A stretch of DNA of 64,000 nt from Butyriboletus loyo. Taxonomy: Eukaryota; Basidiomycota; Agaricomycetes; Boletales; Boletaceae. Below are positions 1 to 11,483 of the stretch, in pieces. The stretch covers positions 558,001-622,000 of the forward strand of contig JBBPSI010000002.1 of NCBI GenBank assembly GCA_038093515.1, read 5' to 3'. The position numbers and the translations under genes are program-made. Position 1 is the stretch's first letter. Each line of letters begins with the position of its first letter. The notes below the pieces were generated by a model. The model was given only the letters and a program-made list of their open reading frames with translations. It searched no databases and was not told the origin of the DNA.

Positions 1-507
1 ATAATATGCTGACAACGAGGAAGACGATAATCATAAGAGTACAGCAACAGAACCGCCCAATGCACGCCCCTCGACCACCCTACTAGGAGATTAAACTCGT
101 TACTATGATGAAGCTGCTGCGAGGCCCACCTTGGCCCACAAAGCACCATGATGTTCATAGCGCCAGTGTCTCAGATCTCGAAGCCGACTATGCAAAAATA
201 GTATCTCAGCGCCCTGCTCCGGTAATGGTTCCTCTACGCACTTCCCAGTAGTGGCTCGTGCAAAGGCCCCTCGGTCGTAGTTGCTCTCTGATTTGTGGCC
301 AGGGGCAAACGTTGATGTTCCAGGATTCGTAAATTGGCCATAGTTAGCGTCTTGTCGATGCCCTCCTGGCCCATAGGAGTCGTAGCCGCCTTGGTCGTAC
401 GCTTGGTGCGGTTGTGCATTGTTGTACGGGTTGAAGCCAGCTGCATCGGTGTACGGCTGGTCATAGCGCCCACTGTATCGTTCTGCATAAGGGTCCCTGT
501 ATGCCAT
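1..507 (-). CDS. N-terminal part of a single-pass membrane protein (runs off left edge)
   Basis: I read three exons on the minus strand: 507-242, 188-130 and 79-1, with GT-AG introns at 189-241 and 80-129. The first about 90 residues are Tyr/Gln/Gly/Pro-rich and look disordered and cytosolic. Exon 2 gives a basic stretch with the motif RHWRYEHHGALWAK. Exon 3 gives GGRG, a cysteine triplet (RFCCC) and then a hydrophobic run (MIIVFLVVSIL) that is the start of a transmembrane helix. This order (disordered head, basic juxtamembrane segment, Cys cluster, helix) matches fungal single-pass proteins whose outer part is LEA_2-like; that family call is recollection, because the outer domain lies outside the window. 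The cysteines next to the helix could be lipidated, which is inference. Confidence 0.65.
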
Positions 508-757
508 TGCAGTTCAATGAAGGGTTGGGCGAAGACAGATCGAGTAGACAAATGGGTGTGCTGCGGTTACCGGTAAGTTGTGATTCTAAATATTCGACCA
601 GACCGTCCGCAGTACCTGTGCCACCCTGACACTATTTGAGTCGCTCACACGCCCACTCCACCTGAAATACTCTATTCCTTACAGATATTAGTTCTCGAGA
701 CGAAATTCGGCCCATCGCGTACGTGCAGACGTATATATTACAATAGTGTCGATGCTA

Positions 758-2316
758 TCACCCAAACCCGTTCGAACTCTGCGGCATAAAAGGCATGCGG
801 TTTCCGCCCAAACTTGAAGTCTTGTCAACATTGCCTGCGGTTGTCATCGCGTTAGATATCACAGCCGGCGTGGGTCCCGAAAACGCCCGACCATGAGAAG
901 AGCCAGGTATAAATCGATTGGTCTGCAAGATCGAGGACGATTGACGTGTAGCATTTTGTGTCGGTACCCTCGACGGGGTCCGCAAGGCCGCAGAAAACGG
1001 TCGCTGAGGAGTCGGGGGCGGTCCCATGCTCTCGTAAATTTTTGTAATTCGCTGTGGTCCAAGGTTCTGTGATGTTGAGATCTCCATCCTTTGGTCAGTG
1101 TGCGAAAATACCTGGCCGGTAGCTGGTTTGAAGCGTTTTCCCTGACTCGGTGGAGGAGGCGGAGCCATCAAACCATGACTTGTATCGAGCAGTCGTGGTT
1201 GTCGTAGGGACGCTGATTGTCGTTCATCTGTAGGTTGAGGTGGTCTCACTCGAGAGTTTTCCTCTCCATGATATGCATATTGCCTAGAGCGCGAATGAGA
1301 GAGTTGCGCGAGAGAATGACGAGAGCATACTCTGAAAACCGACTGCTACCAGGTTTGTCAATTGTGTCTGCAAATTCTTGGCCAGACGGCTCTTGTCGAC
1401 TGAAACTGGGATGCTCCCCAAGAGGGAGTGTAAGACGCGATGGACCCACTGGTGTCGGGATGGATCTCGGGCTTGAGTTTGTCTTGACGCTACTATTTTG
1501 ACTGGGCCGGTTCTCTTCCCGCTGAGCTACATGAGTGATGGTAGTAACTTACCTTTGTGCTTCAGCCATGGTTCGCTTCCCATTGAGGTTCAAATGCGCG
1601 GATGGCTCTCGGGTTTGGTCCGTGGCAAGTTCCCTGCTGCGGTACAAATGAAGTTCTTTTCGCAGGGCGTCGACATCCCTGGAGGGCAATTTTGATTGTG
1701 AACGAGTCAACCGGACAAAATACCAACTTTCTCAGTGACCTGCGTTCGTTTCGTAGTCGATCGCAAGTCGAAGAAAGCTGCAAGCACTGATTGCGATAGT
1801 GTCGCACGAGGGCAGCAAGTGAATCTTGCTGAAACTGCATTCGGCAGAGTAGAAGTCAAGCCCTGAGATGTAAGGTTACCTTCTGTGATATACCTTTACA
1901 GCGTTGGCCATGCCGTCTATTGCGTGAGGTAAGGAGCGAAACCAATCTGACATGGGTGGATCGATCTAGTAGAGTAGGGTGATGCATGAAAAAGATCTTT
2001 TTTAAAAGGGTGCATACATTGCGTTGGAGGGGCATGAGTTGTATACCCTGATCACCACATTTCGCGCAACTCTGATTTGGGTCTGATCGACGGTATCAGT
2101 ACTCGATGTCCGCGTGAGTAAGGGCAACGGGGGCTGACTGAGGTGAGAGTTGCATAAGACATGGCCACATTCCGTGACCCAGAACGGCACAGAGGGAGGT
2201 CCTCGGTCGGGTGGCGAGAAAGGGATATGACAGACTGCACAACTGACGAAGTCCCAGAAATCAAAGTCTGGGTCTTGTCTGATTGCGGATGGCTCGTTCG
2301 TCGCTGGGCCAGACAT
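758..2316 (-). CDS. RING-finger/coiled-coil protein resembling HEI10/Zip3 meiotic ligases
   Basis: The ATG at 2316 opens a protein of about 400 residues in seven exons. Residues 25-65 carry a RING-like pattern: CAVC, then TECGHVLCNSHLN, then CAKCG; the junction between the last two halves needs the intron whose donor follows CACCTCA and whose acceptor is CGATCAG. After it come a DPPMSDWF segment, a heptad-rich coiled coil (QQDSLAALVRHY...) and a long Ser/Pro/Gln-rich tail with repeated PPP motifs, ending SSNGFG. A short N-terminal RING, a coiled coil and a disordered tail is the layout of the HEI10/Zip3 family of ubiquitin/SUMO ligases that mark crossover sites in meiosis. Assignment to that family is inference from layout; another small RING protein is possible. 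It shares a 162-bp divergent promoter with the JmjC gene. Confidence 0.6.
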
Positions 2317-2478
2317 CGTCGGCGAGGATGTTGGGCAGAATTGAGACGCGACGCGACGGATCACGTGCCAACGATTGACGACCCGCTCGCCCTCGTCGTC
2401 GAGCAACCAGAGCTCGTTTATCAACCACATCGTCCGTGTCGAGCCCCTCCTCATCACATTTGCACGCTCCGTCTAGCG

Positions 2479-5400
2479 ATGGAGGCTCCTCGACCTTCAT
2501 CTCCTACTGGCCCTGCAAACCACAGATTGTCTTCCCAGGGTCCAGACCCCGTGGCGTCAGCCCATCTTGCTTGTCCAGGTCATTTACAAAGGCCTCCGGA
2601 CACACAGCACCAGCCGAAGCCCCCATCCACCCACCCTCGACCCCTTATTTCAACTGAAGGTTGGGATATAAAATCCATCATCGCAAGCTCTCCCAATTTC
2701 CATCCTGTCAAGCGCGTACATTACACTTCGCCGAATGCCAGAGTTGAGATCGTCATCCCCGAAGTTGAAGGGGACGGAAACCCTTTGATAATCACTGGTT
2801 GGAACAGACATCCCAAGTGGCCAAAGTCTTTGTTCAATATCGACTGGTTAAACAAGAATGGGGATCAAAGTGAGCCGCTTCCGTCTCCCCGAGGTTTCTC
2901 TCTGATTCCGGCACCCAAGATCCAACCGTCCGAAATGTACACAACTGGGCTGATTTCAAGATTACTATGGACGACTTCATCAAAAAACTGCATGAGAGCC
3001 CGGCATATGCAACCGCAGATGGTAAGCCTCAACATTTGTAATCCCCGCACGGCGAGCAAAAGACTCACTTCTCCTTTAGAAGAAGAACGACTCTATGGAA
3101 AGGATGGCGATTGCCCCACAGCGTGGACAGAATGGCTTGCACAGTCGGGTGCTATACCTGAAAATCTTTTATTTCATGGCTCAAACGATTTCCTCAAGTT
3201 TCTTCCCGACGAGGTTTGTTGCCGACCGACTTTTCCATTTTCACCGCCTCATTGGTTCAGGCCAAGGTTCAGACTCTTATGTGCTACGTGGGCATAGGGG
3301 ACACATTCACTCCGTTCCATAAAGATCTTTGTGCATCGTCTGGCCAAAATCTCATGTGTTTTTCAGAGCACCCTGGGTCGGCATTTTGGTTCATGACAAA
3401 GTCTTCAGCTGCTCCTCAGGTTGCCGCATATTTTCACCGATTAGGACAAGAACTTGATCTGGAAACGCATGTGGTGACCGTTCAAGAACTCGCAAATGCT
3501 CCCTTTGACGTGTATATCGCTGAACAGCAAGTAGGGGATTTAGTCCTTGTTCCTCCGAGAAGCTGCCATCAAGTAGTCAACAAGGGTGGAATTACGATCA
3601 AGACATCATGGTCGCGGATGTCTCTCAATGGTCTGCAGATGGCACTCTGGCACGAGCTTCCTATTTACCATAGGTAAGAGTTCGGATGACATGGTAACCA
3701 AATGCATGCTGACCCATCGTGTGCAGAGTGTGCAGACAGGAAATATACAAAGTCAAATCCAACATATTCCATGCATTGCAACATTTCACCAGACTCGCGG
3801 AAGGTTTGCCGGAACTTCATAGAACCACATCTACAGAGGACCTGAAACAACTTGTCTGCCTTTTCGATGAGATCCTTGCTACCGAATTCTCAGTTTCTCG
3901 CGACTCGATGCCCCATGTCTCGCAATCAGAAATATCTCACACGGACAATCTTCACTGCGATTTTTGCGGGGCTGATATATTCCAGAGTTTCTTTGAATGT
4001 GACGTATGCCTTCCTGCATCTTCTTCCCGGGTCTCCGCGGGTATTCTACCGGTTGGCGATGGTCTCGTTCTCTGTCCCTTGTGTTATGTGGAAGGCAGGA
4101 CATGCCAATGTGGAGAGATGCAGCCAGTTCAGTGTCGACCCTTTGGCGAACTATTGAGAATTAGGGACCGGGCGATCATGGCAATTCAACGCATTGACGA
4201 CGACTACACCAATGTGCACGGGTACTTATCTGAGCAACCACTGTGAGTCATGTCCATTATACGTGGGTTTGTGCTCATCCGAAGAAGTCGATTGCTTTCT
4301 GGGCGAGACGCAAATGTATTCGAGGCTGCCTGCAAATTGTTCCAAAAACAAGTCGATAACATGGTGTGCATCTAACCCTACATAATAGCATGTCGGAATT
4401 TGACACTCTGCAGGCAATAAAAAGTTGTCGAGTGCATCTGTCGCACCAGGTGCCTGGCTCCGCAGCCATATACTGCAAATCGTGCCATTTCTCTAAATGT
4501 TATACCCACCTGCTAGAGTTAGATTCCATCCATTCGGTGGATGCCATAATTCTTTCTGATCGCCATGGTGGGGACGCGGGTTGGCATCAATCCCATCGCA
4601 ATAGTTCGCAGCAGTACCAAGAAGTACGGCAGCGCGTCATCAAGGACGAGGAAAGGGGTTCTCGCCCCAATGCGTCTCACAGGCTCATCTACCTGGCCAA
4701 GACTTTTACAACTTGTAGGGCCATAGCGCCTGAGGTGATCAAGCATGGTTGGTACGACCGATTCGTACAAACGGCATCGATTCCGGTAAGTAACTACTTC
4801 AAATCATCTTTGTTGTCGACTACATCACGCCCAGATTGCGAACACCCCTGCAAAGGCGTTGGTTGGGTTGCCAGACGAAATTGACGGCAATGAGCAGTAT
4901 GATATCCACACGTCTGACCATTCTCCTTCAAGCAACTCGGCAAAACCAGAGGAAAAGGGCAAGGATCTTCAAATGACTGATTTACGTCGAACGTCGACCT
5001 CTCCATTTGTCATATCCTCCACCGGGGGCGTCAACGAAATCCAACCCCCTCGCCAGCCCAGTTCGCCAGTCATTCCTGATTCTCGCTCGCCTATCGTCGA
5101 TCCAACGTCTCTCTCGCCCAAATCGGGTACCATCCAAGTACTCGACACCCCCACCAGCGCAAGCATGCGGACCCAACATGATATATCAGTGCATGGCTGC
5201 CTCTCAGCTCCTTGCTCGCCTTCAAGTGCGAGACTACCTCCTATGGTGGCCCCTCTTTCTTCTGCTGTTGAAGACGATCCGGGGAATCTTAGTGACCTGA
5301 CTGATCTCCCAACCGAAGTCGATTCTCCACCACGTAGCTTGATTGCTACTATTCCAGTTTCGAACACGTCGGACCATCAGCTCTCCATGGAGCTCTCGCT

Positions 5401-6675
5401 TTTCCCGTCATCGCCCCCAGTTGCTTCTTCAAACACTCAACTTGTGAATGGGTCAAAGTTGAGGTCAAGGCTTGTCTTTGATTGTGTCGAGATCCCACAG
5501 CCTGAGTGGTATGATAACAACAGAGAAAGGATTTCATCATCTCGACGAAAGCGAAAGCGAGTTACTGGTCCTCTGTCGTCACAGATTGCCGGACCCCCCG
5601 ACTCTGATAGCTTGCCGTTGGTCAAGCAAGAGATCTCCAATCAGTCATTGCCAAAAAGGAAGAAGAAAATGTCACAAGGTCCTGCTTCTCGGTGAGCCTG
5701 AGCCACTCACTGCGGCGAGAAGCAGAACCTTACGCCAGTCGACTTGAAAGGCTATCACCATCCTCCAAACGCACGCACCCCGTCAATGTCCGAAATCCAC
5801 CACCATCAAACAATTTTCTTGCCAACGCACTGAATCAGACGTTCCAAATAAATAGCACTAGTGCAGCTTCCCATGTCCCTACTACACCCCTCTCTGTCGA
5901 CTCAGTCCGTCCTGTCGGCAATGCTATTATCAGCCCTACCGTGAAACCCCAATATAAAGATTTTGGTGTACAAAAGAACCTCAACTTCACTCGAAACACC
6001 ACCGTCCAGCCATCCGAGGACCTGTCTAGTTGTATCATGAGATTGGAAGCGGAGAACCGTGATTTGCGGGCTCAGGTGGAGACACATAAGCAGGAATGCG
6101 AGGTACTCCGCGAAACCTTACGTGAACTCAATAGGCAGTATAACCCTCACCATCATCATCATCCACCACCACCACCGGGTGGCCCATCCAACTTTGACCC
6201 CCATCCTCCCTCAGAATTCGCCACCCATCCTAGATGGCGAACGCGGAATATCATGATTGACAGCCGATTTCAATTTACGGACGTCCAAGAGCCAGAACAT
6301 CCCCCTATTGAGACCCTCCCTGTATATACACACGCTTCTCCCGACAGCATGTCCACGTCCCCTCATTGGCGAACACCAATAGAGGCGCGCGACCTCAAGA
6401 TGAGGGCTCGTGGAGATGGTCAAAGTAGCCGGACACAGCCTTATCCTGGGCCTCAGCAACACGGTCAAAGACGTGGTCCGGCCGAACTAACGAACGGAAG
6501 GAGGCGAAGGGGCAAGCTGCGAGGACCACCTTTTGGTCGCATTGAAAAACCGATCGGAAGCCCAGCCCCGCCCAACTCTTCTGCAACTGTCGAAGCTGGG
6601 GATTCCGGCACCTCGCCAAGGATTGACGCAGCAGTGGCACAGGACCATGACAAAACTCATGACAAGGGTCGGTAG
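2479..6675 (+). CDS. JmjC-domain protein with cysteine clusters and C-terminal coiled coil
   Basis: This is a protein of roughly 1,200 residues in about nine exons. After a Pro/Ser-rich head comes a conserved block (NVHNWADFKITMDDFIKK) and then a JmjC domain: CYVGIGDTFTPFHKD holds the H-x-D iron pair and SCHQVVNKGG the distal histidine, so the Fe(II)/2-oxoglutarate site looks complete. Behind it lie two Cys/His clusters (CDFCGADIF, CDVC, CPLCYVEGRTCQC; then YCKSCHFSKCYTHLL), probably zinc-binding. The last third is low-complexity with a basic patch (SSRRKRKRV, PKRKKKM), a leucine-rich coiled coil (LEAENRDLRAQVETHKQE) and a His5-Pro5 run. JmjC proteins of this kind are usually histone-lysine demethylases or hydroxylases in the nucleus; the substrate is not predictable here. 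The exon join near 5695-5740 (donor TCTCG, acceptor CGCCAG) is needed to keep one frame. Start chosen as the first ATG compatible with the conserved part. Confidence 0.8.
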
Positions 6676-7141
6676 TGTCTTGGTTTTTTTTTGGTTGGAG
6701 AGGATCACGAAGCAATCGCAGTACAACCCGTCTCGGAGCATGTACAACTACCAAACTTTTCTGTTGTTCCATAGCGAACGTTTACTATATCCTTGCTATC
6801 GTGCTACTCTTCTTACTTGTTGTTACTAGTTGTCAGTCCAGAAATCACGCATAACTGATCTCTTGAACACATTCTGCTAATGGCTTGCAAAGCGCTAATC
6901 AGATCGTAAAAAGGGGGTTCTTCGGGGTTCCATGATAGCAAAAATATCGAGTTTGAAAATGTCAGCATTACCATGACCTGGTAAAAACCATATGACCAAG
7001 TGAAGCGGATATTAAGGTGCAACTAGTGGGGGGGGGTATATCAAAATTCAATGAAGAAATGACTGGCGATGCGTGACGGTGTGCGTTCATAGTAACAGAG
7101 AAGAACGAGAGCAAGGGCAGAGTTGTGTCGGGGCTGGGTCT
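6676..7141. other. Convergent intergenic region
   Basis: This is the 3'-to-3' space between the JmjC gene and the casein kinase gene. It is AT-richer than the flanks and has a run of nine G at 7028-7036 and a T-rich tract just after the JmjC stop. No coding pattern is seen. Confidence 0.6.
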
Positions 7142-9092
7142 CTAACCGCATCGACATGTGAAGATTCTCCAGAAACTCGACTTGGGTTCCTGGGCATCGC
7201 CATTTTGGTCATGATACTCGTCTCCTTGTGATACACCAGCTTCATTTCCTCGTGCGCGAACATTACTGATCGCCGGTGGTGCAGCACCAACAGTCGACAT
7301 CATAGGAGAGGCACGACCGTAGGGCTGGTTGGAGTATGCTTCGTCATTTCCATAATCCACCCCGGGAGTGGCGTTCGCATATGGATGCTGCGCACCGCTG
7401 TAACTCGCTCGGTTCTGAGGCGTTGTAATGGGAACGTTGACCTGAGCTGCCGCTGACAAGGGTGTGGCCTGGCCAGTGGCGGTGCCACCAGTTCCAGGCA
7501 GAAGCGCGACCCTGCGTTGCTTCGACCCATGGCGGACGAGTGCAGGGGAGGGAGGAATAACTTGTGGGTTACCTTGGGACGTCCTTCTCCACTCGGCGTC
7601 GCGTTGCCTTTCTAAATCTCGCCTACGATCCTGAGGCTGAGCTGCTGGCACATTCTGGACCTGGGAAAGGACTGGTTGTTGACCCTACACGCCGTCATGT
7701 CGTCAGTTCTTAGTCAATTGATCATGTATAGGACGGCACACCATCGAGGCTTCCCAACCTTTCCCACCTGACAGGTTGATGAGCTGAGAAGGAGGAGAGG
7801 TACATCTGCACACACCATTCAACAGATTCCAATCGAAGACACCATCATCAACATCGTTGTTGTTTTTCATGACTTTGGAAAACAACTCTCGCAAGAAATC
7901 ATAGTCGGGAGTTTCCTCGAAACCAAGTTTACGGACATAATTTAGATAGATACCAAACTCTTCTGAGAGATTGGTCAGATGAAAGTTGGAGCCATCTAGT
8001 TCAGTCACCGACCTGGGTAGCCTTCAGAGAGTTCTCTAATTTGCGTTGTTTGCTTCTTTTCTCCGATCTTCTCGTACTTCTGCTTGTTTGTTGCTGCTTT
8101 TAGGCCTTGCCAAGGCAAGCTGCCACGGAGGAAGTACATGAAGACATGGCCAAGAGATTCCAGGTCATCCCTTCGCGATTGTTCTGCCAAGTAAAAGCCT
8201 CAGCAATGAGGCGGTGATGGACCATTAGCTCTGATGTACCTCGCCCTAAGTGCGTATTGATGCTCATATATCGCGCAGTGCCGCTGAGACTCTTCCGTTC
8301 ACGGTAAGGGATGTGCTGTTTCGATTTCGGGTCACGATATTGCTTAGCCATGCCGAAATCAACAACGTGAATGACTGCAGTAAACCTGGATGAGGGTTTG
8401 GGTCTCTCCCGAGCCAACAACGAAACCTACCATTCGCAGCCTTGGTTCCGGGACGACCGATGAGGAAGTTGTCGGGTTTGATATCACGGTATATGAGGTT
8501 TTTCTCGTGGATGGTTTGTACTCTGGAGATCTGAGGGATGATGTTAAACGCGTCTATCGTTCTGGGGTGGGCTGTGTCGCACCATCTGCCTTGCGGCCAT
8601 GCAGACGGTCTTGGTGGAGAACTTGCGTCCACACATGTCGAAGAGGTCTTCCAAGCTGGGTCCGAGGAGGTCGATGACCAAAATATTGTGTAGACCCTCC
8701 TGTCCAAAGTGATAGATCTGAGGTATCCCGGCTAGAAACGAGGTTAGTTGACGGTGGATGGTGTATAATAAAGAGACGCACGACAGCCGGCGAGGATGCG
8801 ATACGAGCGACATTCATCACGCAGCTGAGGAGCTTCGGCCTTGCGAGGTTCCTATGAGAAAATATGAGAAGGCGGACCAGGGCGGGGAAATGCTGCGGAC
8901 GCACAAACTTGATGGCGACGGTGGTTGAGTTGAGGAGGTTGGTTCCTGGGATGGACGGTCAGGAAGGATGATGGAGCGGGGGGTGGGTGGAGCACCTTCG
9001 AAGATGACGCCGAATGAGCCCTCGCCGATTTTCTTGCCAACGCGGTAGTGGACGCCGACGACGTTGTTGGTGCCGGAGGGATGGGAAGCCAT
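7142..9092 (-). CDS. Casein kinase 1, membrane-type (Yck/CK1-gamma-like)
   Basis: A Ser/Thr kinase of the CK1 family, about 440 residues, in about seven exons from the ATG at 9092. All hallmark pieces are present in order: glycine loop [20 protein letters not shown] lysine, the CK1 segment [12 protein letters not shown], catalytic [24 protein letters not shown], and the CK1-specific [33 protein letters not shown] read over an intron. The conserved NGGKGWEA marks the end of the kinase domain. The tail is Gln/Pro/Ala-rich and ends [10 protein letters not shown]. In yeast Yck1/2 the terminal cysteines are palmitoylated and hold the kinase at the plasma membrane; here the two cysteines are separated by an arginine and followed by glycine, so the same role is inference. 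CK1 of this type acts in nutrient sensing, endocytosis and polarity. Confidence 0.9.
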
Positions 9093-9289
9093 TAGCGAAG
9101 GTGCGTACTGGTAAGAGGAAGAGCTGAACGCGAGGTCGAACTGGCGAGGCTGAGTTCGCCTGCACGGTGAAGAATGGAAATCACACAGCTCAGCGAACAC
9201 TTTCGGTCAAGTACGCAAACATCATGTCCAGTAATAATCATCCTCCGCAACATCCCCGCCCTCACCTTAAATCCATCTCCGAACATGCC

Positions 9290-11000
9290 CCATTACCACC
9301 CCGCGCCGGATTCCTGCTCCCCTTCTCCGGTCATCGCCACGGTAGTACGAGAAACAGCTCACGAAAATCGTGTTTTCCATCCGCTTCCGGATCCCCGCGT
9401 CGTATCCATTTGACGCCCTGAATTCGCCAGCTTGATCAGTTTCAGAACATAAATCATCTATCTACACGTGCGTGCCGCGTGGCTCCATCTCAATAAGCAC
9501 CACGCACCTGCAGTTCAATCCGTGCTTTCGATACCGACCGACTTACCCATTATCGTAAACGCGTTCGGGAACACCAGGAACCCCGTCCCGTACTATCAGC
9601 TCGGTTCGGACTGATCGAGCCCAAGGAATGAAACATCTCTATCCAAGTGAGCAGCACCATATAGATGCTTGCCAAATAAAAGCCCGTTTCAAAGATAATC
9701 ACGTCCAGTGGTAGCTTTTCTCCAGTTCTCTTGCCTCGTGTCCCACTTGAGCTGGACATTGGATCTGTACAGAGCAGCAAGGTAACCAGGGTCCACGATG
9801 ACCCTTTCACATTCCGGAGCTATAAGTTCCGTAAAGGGCCTGTCGAAACGGTGAAAAAAAATCACCCGGACATACGATAGTCGGGAATCATCCCATCAAC
9901 GTCCTCCGCTGGTGCTGTGTCTTTCAACATGAACTGTGTCAGTAACGGAGTAGAAAATGGAACTGAATGCAACGATTACCATCCGCACAATCTTGCCAAA
10001 TGGGAGATCGTCCCTATAAATGAACCAAGTGAGGTCAGACTGGGAGGTTTGGCTCGAATTAGTCCGATACTGCTACATAGGACTTGCCGTAATCATGATC
10101 GATGCGCGATACGCTTGCATGAGGAAAGGGACCCGGGCAAACGCCCCCTCGATCCACTCTGGATATCTATGTTGCCCTTATCCTAATGATCAGGCTCGGC
10201 ACGCAACAAAGCGCGTACCAGAACCTACACGTTTCATACATCATTGTGGAGATCGGCAGAAGTCGATCACCTGCGTAGTTCGCTCTTCAGAGATGATGGG
10301 CAGGAATTGCACCCTGCATGCCACGCCGTAAGCGCACGTCAGAAAGGGTCTCCGCCAGGAGGGTAAAGCGCCATACACAGTTCACGCATCTCCAATAACG
10401 CTGACACGCTTGTTTTTTCAGATCAACGTCATGCCACCAGTGGAAAGAACGCCAAAGACGGCCTCTGAAGTTCTCAGCACCTTTTACATCCTTTGGGAAT
10501 AAGGGTGCGTAAACGCCACTGCTGAGATGACGATCTCAGCCTCAGCGTGTGTAGTCTGCCCTGTGACCGCGTCTACAAGCGTCAACTTGTGCACATTCGC
10601 GTTCTCGTCCCATTCAACGAGGTTGACTTGTGTATTGAATTTATGCTTGTGAAATACGTACTCCCAATACCCTTGGATCTCCGCTATTGGGAGATGCAAT
10701 AATGTTCCCGATGGGGCTTTACTTTCGTGGAGTGTCCGGGAACATCAGAACCGCATCCCTAGTTCGCGAGCTCCTGTCAGCAGTTACTCCCGATCCAATC
10801 GATACGCACAGGATAGGTGTTGTCCTGCAAGAGGCGGATTCGCGGGAGCGGGGTGGGCCCACCATTGGGCGTCTTGAACATGTTTGCCGTGGGTCATGCA
10901 GGGAATGCAACCCACCCGCCAGGTTCCACCGAGATTTGGCGCCTTCTCGTATACCTGCATAGCATGTGCGTGCGTCCGGAATGTGACATCTGCGTAGCTC
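9290..11000 (-). pseudogene. Decayed flavin-dependent monooxygenase (FMO/Baeyer-Villiger type)
   Basis: Pieces of a flavin monooxygenase appear in the right order on the minus strand but in different frames. They are VYEKAPNLGGTWR (10916-10954), then DNTYP after a possible 91-nt intron, SDVPGH, GYWEYVFHKHKF and EAEIVISAV (10520-10670), KDVKGAENFRGRLWRSF, VDPGYLAALYRSNVQLKWD (near 9740-9815), LPLDVIIF-TGF (near 9680-9715) and a C-terminal ARIRKRMENTVF block (near 9345-9385). Breaks: the SDVPGH frame hits TAG at 10684-10686 exactly where the next block continues in another frame; WYSL-type residues after GH are missing; another shift sits at the TAA at 10484-10486; several more stops lie between 10000 and 10400. 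The N-terminal GxGxxG nucleotide-binding motif is not recognisable. No single spliced reading can restore it, so I call it a pseudogene. Confidence 0.8.
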
Positions 11001-11483
11001 GAGTGCAGTGCTACATGATGCACGCTGGATGAACATGCGTATCGGTGGAATCATATTGCCATAGTAATTCCGGTCATGCTACGTCGGAATGTGAGCACGG
11101 CGCTACTCACCATTCTGTCAACTGTTCGCTCGAGCTGGACCAGATGGCCGAATTTTATTGTGTCAGAGTCAATTCTAACAAGTGACCATTCCTAGGCCGT
11201 TCTCGGTGGTTCGCTCTCTTCCCTCGCTAGCATCGTAACCAGGGCGTCAGGGACAAAAATGATCGGACCATCATTCAAAGGAAAACACGGAGTGTGTGCA
11301 GAATACATGTAGTGGAGGATGCCATGGAAGGGGTGACACTAAGCGATAACTAGACGACTTCACGTACATACAATCCAGCTCTCGGAGTGACGGTGGAGAT
11401 CATGAAGATCCCACGTACGTGCGGCCTGTTGAAAAATGACGTTCTGGACGTGCTCAGACCAATCAGTTCCACCACCAGAACTC
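11001..11483. other. Spacer between Gid4 gene and monooxygenase relic
   Basis: This stretch holds the presumed 3' UTR of the Gid4 gene and the lost 5' end of the monooxygenase relic. Short open frames exist but none carries a pattern I recognise. Confidence 0.4.

Noticed and set aside
2161..2478. Upstream extension of the JmjC open frame
   Set aside because: It overlaps antisense to the RING gene's first exon and its sequence looks random; the ATG at 2479 fits better.
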